From Cytophagaceae bacterium (GTDB taxonomy: Bacteria > Bacteroidota > Bacteroidia > Flavobacteriales > Flavobacteriaceae): a stretch of 39,553 nucleotides of DNA. The translations under genes and the position numbers were made by a program. Below the pieces are notes generated by a model, which was not told the origin of the DNA, did not search any database, and saw nothing but the letters and a program-made list of their open reading frames with translations. Where the stretch lies: the NCBI GenBank assembly GCA_002712765.1, contig PAUP01000083.1, positions 1 through 39,553 of the forward strand. Direction: 5' to 3'. This document shows, piece after piece, positions 23,914 to 28,475 of this stretch (position 1 is the stretch's first letter; each line of letters starts with the position of its first letter).

Positions 23914-24180
23914 TTAAAAAATTTGGGCCGCGGTTTCTTTCAAGATGATCTCAGTATGTCGACCATCGAACACCACGCGCACAACTTCAGACCCGCGCAC
24001 CATTTCAAGGTTTGTCGGGTGAGGTTCGCGGGCGTGGAAGAAACCTTCTTTAATAAGGAGGGCGCGAACAGTTCGGACGCAGTCCCAACTTTCACGGATA
24101 GAAAAAGGGTGGTAGTTGTTCAGTTGGCGGGTGAGCTTAACTTTTAATTTGATGGTGTCCGCGCATTGAAAAATGTTCAT
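23914..24180 (-). CDS. hypothetical protein, first gene of the leftward arm
   Basis: I do not recognise this 88-aa protein. It contains KLKVKLTRQLNNYHPFSIRESWDCVRTVRALLIKEGFF, which suggests a small alpha/beta domain with a C-terminal strand (EVVRVVFDGRHTEIIL). The ATG is preceded by GAGGG with 7-base spacing. The leader TTTATGAGGGCA is exactly complementary to part of the structured element at 24554-24565. As the first gene behind the strong promoter at 24336-24363, it should be made earliest, perhaps as a host-takeover or regulatory protein. Confidence 0.6.
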   Translation of the reverse strand: MNIFQCADTIKLKVKLTRQLNNYHPFSIRESWDCVRTVRALLIKEGFFHAREPHPTNLEMVRGSEVVRVVFDGRHTEIILKETAAQIF

Positions 24181-24335
24181 TGTTTTGCCCTCATAAATGT
24201 TTGTCCACTAAAACGATAAAAACGGCGTCTTCCCATGGGGTTTTGCTGGTGGATTTTACCCCCTCAAAAAGAGGTGAAATTCTACCCCATTATGGGCTGC
24301 TTTTATAGGCCGTTTGCCTCGTTTTTTACGCTTTT

Positions 24336-24363
24336 AGTATAGACCCTTCGCAAGAGGTGTCAA
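24336..24363 (-). promoter_or_regulatory. strong leftward early promoter
   Basis: On the minus strand TTGACA (24363-24358) and TATACT (24341-24336) are separated by 16 bases, a near-consensus sigma-70 promoter. It would start transcription about 150 bases before the first leftward gene (24180), leaving a leader with a small hairpin (CCTC-AAAAA-GAGG) and a GAGGG ribosome site. Confidence 0.8.
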
Positions 24364-24415
24364 TAAAATATCTGCAAATAAAAGTTTTAAATTTTTGGTG
24401 GGCTTGGTGGGCAGG

Positions 24416-24465
24416 AGATCGGATTCCGTAAATTCCTAAAACGGGTAATTTACGGAATCCGATCT
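24416..24465. repeat. perfect 19-bp inverted repeat with 12-base spacer
   Basis: AGATCGGATTCCGTAAATT (24416-24434) is followed by 12 bases and its exact reverse complement (24447-24465). No T-run follows on either strand, so it is not a typical terminator. Each arm contains CCGTAAA/TTTACGG, the half-site of the repeated promoter block. It could be a master operator, an origin hairpin or an RNA hairpin in the transcript. Confidence 0.9.
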
Positions 24466-24506
24466 GTGGTTAACAAGTTTTACATTTGTACCACTACAAG
24501 GTATTT

Positions 24507-24683
24507 TTATGAGTCCAGCTACAGGCCCCGCCGCTAGCGGGCTGGAAAAATTGTGCCCTCATAAACGCTAACTTTCTACTCTTGTATATTGAAAAAAAAA
24601 AATTATACTAAAAACGTAAACGAAAAAAAAATTACAATATAAAGGAACGAAAAGTTACTGTCTATGAGTCCATGAGGGCACGT
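24507..24683 (+). other. structured intergenic element, copy 1
   Basis: This copy has the 20 bases TTTTATGAGTCCAGCTACAG, a GC-rich hairpin ending GCGGGCTG, the segment GTGCCCTCAT (24553-24562), an AT-rich stretch with ACTCTTGTATATTG, and the segment ATGAGGGCAC (24672-24681), exact complement of the former across 109 bases. Copy 2 at 32877 has the same order but GTGGACTCAT / ATGAGTCCAC, a compensatory double change. It may be an RNA domain or paired protein-binding sites around a promoter. No known ribozyme or riboswitch consensus was recognised. Confidence 0.65.
24582..24609 (+). promoter_or_regulatory. rightward promoter inside element 1
   Basis: TTGTAT (24582-24587) and TATACT (24604-24609) are spaced by 16 bases in an A-tract-rich context. 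The -35 neighbourhood (CTCTTGTATATTG) is conserved in element 2. AAAACGTAAA follows the -10 box and resembles the sequence that follows -10 in the leftward promoter. Confidence 0.5.
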
Positions 24684-24710
24684 TTTAAAATTGGGTACTA
24701 TTTTTAGGCA

Positions 24711-24755
24711 TTTTTAAGGGGTATTTTTGACAAGTTTTTAAGGGGTATTTTTGAC
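24711..24755. repeat. iteron-like 21-base direct repeats
   Basis: TTTTTAAGGGGTATTTTTGAC occurs at 24711-24731 and again at 24735-24755 (period 24), with a degenerate partial copy just before (from about 24700) and a related TTTTTGAGGG after. Short tandem direct repeats beside an AT-rich region are typical initiator-binding sites. Confidence 0.75.
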
Positions 24756-24903
24756 CGGGTTTTTGAGGGCTAAATATTGGCAGAATTGGCGGGTTTTTAT
24801 GATGCAGTTTTTGGGGCCGATTTTGTGCAGTTTTGGAGATAAAAACTTAAGAATTGAAAAAATGCCCCCCTTAAAAAGTTTTCAATTTATTTCAATTTTA
24901 TAC

Positions 24904-24932
24904 TTTACTAAATCCGTAAATAATACTATATT
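24904..24932 (+). promoter_or_regulatory. rightward promoter with TTTAC-N7-GTAAA operator-like block (copy 1)
   Basis: TTTACTAAATCCGTAAA (24904-24920) begins with a -35-like TTTACT; a -10-like TATATT lies 17 bases on (24927-24932). The following leader TTTAAAACTCAAACAACAAA matches the leader of the next promoter copy at 25339. Confidence 0.6.
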
Positions 24933-24963
24933 TAAAACTCAAACAACAAACCGGGCAAATCAA

Positions 24964-25224
24964 ATGCAAACTATCACTTCAATATCTAAACTTCGCGCAT
25001 CAATGCTAACTAATGGCCTAGTTAAATTTGAAACCCGCGGCGTGGTCACTACCGGAAATACTAACGGGTTCCGTGGGAAGGTTTTCAGAGGCAAAGACAT
25101 TATCATTCGCAAAAACCTTGATGGCTCTTACCTTTTCGCAATCAAAGAGCGTGAGACCGGGGCAATCGCTAAGATATCAACATTTACCACAATAGCGGCC
25201 CTTAAAGACCACTGGAATCGATAG
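24964..25224 (+). CDS. small protein, first rightward gene, unknown
   Basis: The 86-aa protein starts MQTITSISKLRASMLTNGLVKFETRG and continues with a beta-rich core (GFRGKVFRGKDIIIRKNLDGSYLFAIKER) and a final helix (TTIAALKDHWNR). It is basic and might bind nucleic acid. Its place as the first rightward gene, behind the operator-bearing promoter and in front of a good terminator, makes a monocistronic regulatory gene attractive, though no DNA-binding motif is recognisable. I chose ATG 24964. An upstream extension from TTG 24751 would run over the repeats and the promoter. The leader has CCGGG rather than a normal ribosome site. Confidence 0.6.
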   Translation: MQTITSISKLRASMLTNGLVKFETRGVVTTGNTNGFRGKVFRGKDIIIRKNLDGSYLFAIKERETGAIAKISTFTTIAALKDHWNR

Positions 25225-25230
25225 CCTCGA

Positions 25231-25263
25231 AAACCCTGTCATTTAATACCTGACAGGGTTTTT
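25231..25263 (+). terminator. intrinsic terminator after the first rightward gene
   Basis: AAACCCTGTCA and TGACAGGGTTT form an 11-bp stem around a 9-base loop, followed by TT, giving a five-T run. The gene at 24964 is thus probably a single-gene unit. Confidence 0.85.
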
Positions 25264-25338
25264 ACCCCTTCATAAGCCCCACTTATCAACCCCTGCCCTC
25301 ACATAAGAAAACATCATGTAAAATTATCAGTATCCACC

Positions 25339-25366
25339 TTTACTAAATCCGTAAAAGGGTTATACT
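25339..25366 (+). promoter_or_regulatory. rightward promoter with TTTAC-N7-GTAAA operator-like block (copy 2)
   Basis: TTTACTAAATCCGTAAA (25339-25355) starts with -35 TTTACT; TATACT (25361-25366) follows after 16 bases. The leader ACTCAATCAACAAATC and CCGGG repeats that of the promoter at 24904. It drives the pentapeptide gene and the small genes behind it. Confidence 0.7.
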
Positions 25367-25404
25367 CATAACTCAATCAACAAATCAACCGGGACATTAA
25401 ACCC

Positions 25405-25968
25405 ATGAAAATGACACAGGCAGAACTTGACAAGATAATCGCAGCGGGCCATGTAGACTTGCGCCGTGCAGACTTGCGCCGTGCAGACTTGCGCCATGTA
25501 GACTTGCGCCGTGCAGACTTGCGCGATGCAGACTTGCGCCGTGCAGACTTGCGCGGTGCAGACTTGAGCCATGCAAAATTGCGCGGTGCAAACTTGATCG
25601 ATGCAAACTTGAGACACGCATACTTGATACACGCAGAATTAAACGAGGCAGACTTAGGATTTGCGGACTTGAGGGGTGCAAACTTGAGGGGTGCAAACTT
25701 GAGATATGCAGAATTAAGCGAGGCAAACTTGAGCAGAGCAGACTTGCAGTACTCAATGGGGGATGGGCGTCGTATAAAAACTCTACACTGTGGAATGTAT
25801 CACGTCGTTATGTGGGATGATTGCATGGCTATCGGATGCACTAGCAAGAGCGTTGATGAATGGCTAGGTCTCAGTGAAGATGATATCCACCGCATTGACC
25901 GCTACGCGGTAAAGTGGGCGAAAACTTGGAAACCAATTCTAGAAATGATTTTAAAAGCAGAGGTGTGA
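25405..25968 (+). CDS. pentapeptide-repeat protein B with extra C-terminal domain
   Basis: The 187-aa protein starts with the same leader as pentapeptide protein A (MKMTQAELDKIIAA), then has about 20 pentapeptide units (residues ~17-115, mostly RRADL / RGANL) forming a beta-helix. The last ~70 residues form a different domain (RRIKTLHCGMYHVVMWDDCMAIGCTSKSVDEWL ... RIDRYAVKWAKTWKPILEMIL). I recognise that domain as a common C-terminal partner of phage and bacterial pentapeptide proteins, of unknown function. The DNA repeats (gcagacttgcgccgt) are nearly perfect, pointing to recent expansion. It has its own operator-bearing promoter; no strong ribosome site is visible. Confidence 0.88.
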   Translation: MKMTQAELDKIIAAGHVDLRRADLRRADLRHVDLRRADLRDADLRRADLRGADLSHAKLRGANLIDANLRHAYLIHAELNEADLGFADLRGANLRGANLRYAELSEANLSRADLQYSMGDGRRIKTLHCGMYHVVMWDDCMAIGCTSKSVDEWLGLSEDDIHRIDRYAVKWAKTWKPILEMILKAEV

Positions 25969-25969
25969 T

Positions 25970-26224
25970 ATGTGTATTATCAGAACAGGCGAAATTGAAA
26001 CGATGGCGCAGCAGTTAATCAGAGAGTACGGCAGCAATATCGATGGATTATTAGAAGATGCGAAGTATTCGAGTATTCACCATTCGACCCGGAGGTGGGG
26101 CAAATTTCACGACTTCATTTTCGAAGACCATAGCAAGCTGGTGGTCGGGTTTAACGGCGCACATGATGACGGCATGGCAACGGATGCGGATATTCATAAA
26201 CTGGGCATGGGGGTAGAAGCATGA
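25970..26224 (+). CDS. hypothetical protein
   Basis: This 84-aa protein of unknown function is polar, with GEIETMAQQLIREYG (helix) and a beta-like WGKFHDFIFEDHSKLVVGFNGAHDDG. An AGAGG site lies 8 bases before ATG 25970, one base after the pentapeptide stop. Its stop overlaps the next start by ATGA. It belongs to the short operon behind the promoter at 25339. Confidence 0.55.
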   Translation: MCIIRTGEIETMAQQLIREYGSNIDGLLEDAKYSSIHHSTRRWGKFHDFIFEDHSKLVVGFNGAHDDGMATDADIHKLGMGVEA

Positions 26225-26472
26225 GTATTACAACTTTAGAAATACGCAAAGGGGATATCCTGAACGTCGAAGGTATGCTCGTTCGGGCGGCATCAATCCG
26301 CGAGATATGCGGCCTTTATCGCCTAACGATTTTTAATATCCAGTGTGATGTTATTGACGAGTTAGGCACGGAACATGAATCACACATGTTCGACGATAGT
26401 GAGCGCTCAACGTTAACCATCCAAGGCAATAAACACACGCTTTGGGAATTAGTCAGCAGAATGGGAGAATAG
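26221..26472 (+). CDS. hypothetical protein
   Basis: The 83-aa protein looks like a small beta-barrel-type domain (TTLEIRKGDILNVEGMLVRAASIREICGLYRLTIFNIQCDVIDELG). No family is recognised. It is coupled to the preceding gene (ATGA), and the next gene begins 2 bases after its stop, so this is one operon. Confidence 0.55.
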   Translation: MSITTLEIRKGDILNVEGMLVRAASIREICGLYRLTIFNIQCDVIDELGTEHESHMFDDSERSTLTIQGNKHTLWELVSRMGE

Positions 26473-26474
26473 TC

Positions 26475-26744
26475 ATGGACTTTGAATCTTATTTCATTAT
26501 TGCAATAATCGCCTTACTAGTTATCCCGGCGGTGTTTCAAGAAATCGTACTCGATAATAAGCCGATAAAGCTCAAGCATTACCCTAAGATGGTGGTTTAC
26601 TCTAACATATGTTTTGCACTGGTGGCCGTTGCATTCACTTTCGGGGTCGCCGTGTGCGGCCTCCTAATCGTCTGTATCAATCATCTAGCGTTTGATGGGC
26701 CTTCGGTCGAGTTAATCGCTAAAACGCTATTCTGGCAGCTTTAG
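26475..26744 (+). CDS. two-helix membrane protein next to the endolysin, possible second holin or antiholin
   Basis: The 89-aa protein has two hydrophobic segments (SYFIIAIIALLVIPAVFQEIV, about residues 5-25, and ICFALVAVAFTFGVAVCGLLIVCI, about 45-68), with a charged link (DNKPIKLKHYPK) between them. GGGAG lies 8 bases before ATG 26475. It is 47 bases upstream of the endolysin. Two short transmembrane segments beside an endolysin suggest a holin or antiholin, but the sequence alone does not prove it, and a separate holin-like gene lies at 10423. Confidence 0.6.
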   Translation: MDFESYFIIAIIALLVIPAVFQEIVLDNKPIKLKHYPKMVVYSNICFALVAVAFTFGVAVCGLLIVCINHLAFDGPSVELIAKTLFWQL

Positions 26745-26755
26745 GGCTGCTTTTT
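26735..26755 (+). terminator. weak intrinsic terminator before the endolysin
   Basis: GCAGC and GCTGC pair around TTTAGG and are followed by five Ts. The hairpin overlaps the membrane-protein stop. Immediately after it, TATAAT (26758-26763) could be a -10 box for the endolysin, though no good -35 is seen. Confidence 0.5.
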
Positions 26756-26791
26756 GCTATAATTAAACACTAAACGTATGAGGTCACAGCC

Positions 26792-27214
26792 ATGAAAAAT
26801 TATAAGCTATCCGAATCTAGTAAGAAAAACCTTGCAACGTGTAACCTGTGCATAGTCGACGCGGTGGAGTATGCCTTGCAATTTGTAGACATTGGCGTGG
26901 TGTGCGGTCATCGCCCTATAAGCGTGCAAATGTCACTGATGGAACAGGGCCTAACTAAAACATTAGATTCAAAACACTGCAGACTACCGAGCCACGCGGT
27001 CGATCTTATGATATACGTTGCGGGGTTTGGATATGTTACCGAGAAAACAGACCCGGAGAAGTACCGCCAATATTACGGACGTTTGGCGGGCATACTTGAA
27101 ACGTATTGCCACCACCACGGTTTGCACTTCAGATGGGGCGGCGATTGGGACAAGGACGACAGTTTCAATGATCAGTCGTTTGATGACCTAGTACATTTTG
27201 AAATTTACCCATAG
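26792..27214 (+). CDS. endolysin, M15-type L-Ala-D-Glu / D-Ala peptidase
   Basis: The 140-aa enzyme should cut peptidoglycan stems. It has the M15 zinc-peptidase features: GHRPISVQMSLMEQGLTKT, the metal motif SKHCRLPSHAVDL (His62, Asp71, with a small insertion compared with the usual S-x-H-x2-G-x-A-x-D), FRWGGDWD (113-120) and the final DLVHFE (His135). Length is as in T5-type endolysins (about 137 aa). No signal peptide is seen, so a holin must release it. GAGGTCAC precedes the ATG. It is encoded far from the holin-lipase pair (10423-11296), an unusual split of lysis genes. Confidence 0.88.
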   Translation: MKNYKLSESSKKNLATCNLCIVDAVEYALQFVDIGVVCGHRPISVQMSLMEQGLTKTLDSKHCRLPSHAVDLMIYVAGFGYVTEKTDPEKYRQYYGRLAGILETYCHHHGLHFRWGGDWDKDDSFNDQSFDDLVHFEIYP

Positions 27215-27218
27215 ACAT

Positions 27219-27257
27219 AAAAAAAACCCCCGGCCAGATGCAACAAAGGTCGGGGGT
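27219..27257 (-). terminator. intrinsic terminator facing left, behind the endolysin
   Basis: ACCCCCGGCC (27226-27235) pairs with GGTCGGGGGT (27248-27257) with one G-T wobble. Eight As precede it on the plus strand, so only leftward transcripts meet the hairpin plus U-run. All genes around point rightward, so it would stop antisense transcription. Confidence 0.6.
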
Positions 27258-27364
27258 AAAAGCAGAAATATCAAGAGAGATATTTTAAACATTCGAGGGC
27301 ACGAACGTTAAATGTTATTATCAGGTATAAACTAATTTAATGCAAGTGAGAAGGATAAAAAATA
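27258..27364 (+). promoter_or_regulatory. leader of terminase genes with inverted repeat and orphan ribosome-site motifs
   Basis: AAATATC-AAGAGA-GATATTT (27266-27285) is a perfect 7-bp inverted repeat. AGAGAGATAT and GAGGGCACGAAC match ribosome-site leaders used by other genes here (16233, 23889, 22264, 19616), but no gene follows them at the right spacing. A true AGAAGGA site lies at about 27350 before ATG 27365. Confidence 0.4.
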
Positions 27365-27847
27365 ATGGCCGCCTCGTATAAATATCAAACCCACTTCCCG
27401 GACATGGCCTACCGTCTGACCCTCGCCGGGTATTCTACCACAGATCTAGCCAAAGCCTTTGATGTGTCCATTCAGTCAATTTGTTACTGGTTAAAAACAT
27501 ACCCGGAGTTTAAAGCAGCCGTACACGCCGCCCGCCACGAATCTAATGCCGAGGTAGTGGCCGCCCTGTATAAATCTTGTGTGGGGTTTTCCCGCAAGGT
27601 TACGAAGGAGATATCAACGGTCGACGGCGTGCAACAGGTAGAAGAAGAAAAGTTCTTCGCGCCACACATAGGGGCCATTAAATACTTTCTTAATAACCGT
27701 TGCCCGGACAAGTGGAGCGAGCGGCAAGAGTTAGAGCTATCCGGCGGAGGGGTTAGTTTTAACCTCGATTTTACTGGTAAAGGCCAGCCGAAAAACAATG
27801 GAGAAGATACCCCCGAAGATGCAGAAAACATGGACTTTCTAGACTAA
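27365..27847 (+). CDS. terminase small subunit
   Basis: The 160-aa protein shows the terminase small subunit pattern: a helix-turn-helix near the N-terminus (LTLAGYSTTDLAKAFDVSIQSICYWLKTYPEFKAAV, residues ~18-53), an alpha segment SNAEVVAALYKSCVGFSRK, and the conserved end HIGAIKYFLNNRCPDKWSER. The C-terminus is acidic. It recognises phage DNA to begin packaging together with the large subunit at 28476, from which two small genes separate it. AGAAGGA precedes ATG 27365. Confidence 0.85.
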   Translation: MAASYKYQTHFPDMAYRLTLAGYSTTDLAKAFDVSIQSICYWLKTYPEFKAAVHAARHESNAEVVAALYKSCVGFSRKVTKEISTVDGVQQVEEEKFFAPHIGAIKYFLNNRCPDKWSERQELELSGGGVSFNLDFTGKGQPKNNGEDTPEDAENMDFLD

Positions 27848-27894
27848 CGTGTTAAAATTTATATAAACCGTAAACCAACATAGAGGGCCGCAAC

Positions 27895-28128
27895 ATGGGA
27901 CACCATTTTAACTGTCATTGTGCAGAGCGACAGAAACCACTATTGGAACGCAAATGGGAAATTCTGCAGTACAAGTGGAATTCAGGCGCGTTTGTTAAAG
28001 GCGATGGGGAACCGTCGGATTATTCCACCATAGTTTGCCATTCGTGCGACCGGGTGGGCAGAACTAAAGCGGCGTATATCGACCGCTTATTTGTAAATCA
28101 AAAGCAAGCAGAGGGCGAAACATTATGA
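27895..28128 (+). CDS. small protein with CxC...CxxC, probable zinc-binding
   Basis: This 77-aa protein begins GHHFNCHCAERQ (Cys7, Cys9) and has CHSCDRVG (Cys48, Cys51), a spacing that suits a small zinc ribbon, with basic residues between. GAGGGCCGCAAC precedes the ATG. Lying between terminase subunits and coupled by ATGA to the next gene, it could help packaging. No exact family recognised. Confidence 0.55.
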   Translation: MGHHFNCHCAERQKPLLERKWEILQYKWNSGAFVKGDGEPSDYSTIVCHSCDRVGRTKAAYIDRLFVNQKQAEGETL

Positions 28129-28472
28129 TCCAGCAAAACCTATTAAGTGACAAGCCGATGACCGATGCAGAGCTGCTAGAGTTCTGCAAAAATGAGTACG
28201 AGCGGGCTTGTGAAACGCTCAGCAATGCTAAAATCGCAGTGAAAGAAGAACAGTTATTCTTATGTGATTGTGTTCAAATCCGGCTAGAATTTCAAAACTC
28301 CACCAGCTTTCAAGAGTTCGACTATGAAGCGAATCTCGCGGATCTGCAGACGGACGAAAACGAAGCAATGAAAGCGCTATGCGAAGCAATATCCGACTGT
28401 ATCGAGGCGGAACGTATAAAAGAAACGGCGCTTGAACAATACGAAACTTTAAAAGCTAATCAGAAGGAATAG
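28125..28472 (+). CDS. hypothetical helical protein between terminase genes
   Basis: The 115-aa protein is mostly helical and acidic (DAELLEFCKNEYERACETLSNAKIAVKEEQLFLCDCVQIRLEF, then a long helix with EAMKALCEAISDCIEAERIKETALEQYETLK), consistent with a coiled coil. It is coupled to the previous gene by ATGA, with 3 bases between its stop and the terminase large subunit start. No family recognised. Confidence 0.55.
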   Translation: MIQQNLLSDKPMTDAELLEFCKNEYERACETLSNAKIAVKEEQLFLCDCVQIRLEFQNSTSFQEFDYEANLADLQTDENEAMKALCEAISDCIEAERIKETALEQYETLKANQKE

Positions 28473-28475
28473 CCT

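Larger units (their letters stand above)
24181..24963. other. non-coding divergent control region, candidate replication origin
   Basis: These ~780 bases between the divergent arms hold no convincing gene. They contain the leftward promoter (24336-24363), a perfect 19-bp inverted repeat (24416-24465), the structured element 1 with a rightward promoter (24507-24683), 21-base direct repeats (24711-24755), long A-runs and the first TTTAC-N7-GTAAA promoter (24904-24932). A single AT-rich region with an inverted repeat and iteron-like repeats at the divergence point is where a phage replication origin is commonly found. The initiator would be the primase/helicase gene nearby. Confidence 0.6.

Noticed and set aside
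24509-24571. Mini-frames beginning MSPAT in both structured elements as conserved leader peptides
   Set aside because: Both start ATGAGTCCAGCTACA, but no ribosome site precedes them, and they end after 20 and 7 codons with unrelated tails. The shared bases are better explained by the RNA or DNA element.
24507-24683. Known self-cleaving ribozyme or tRNA-like structure in the intergenic elements
   Set aside because: No hammerhead core (CUGAUGA...GAAA), twister, HDV-like or tRNA consensus was found in either copy.
24751-24963. Upstream extension of the gene at 24964 from a TTG
   Set aside because: It would run through the direct repeats and the promoter block, has no ribosome site and adds no recognisable domain.
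25450-25745. CRISPR array (regular short repeats)
   Set aside because: The repeats are coding pentapeptide units with a 15-base period and no spacers of unique sequence; no cas gene is present.
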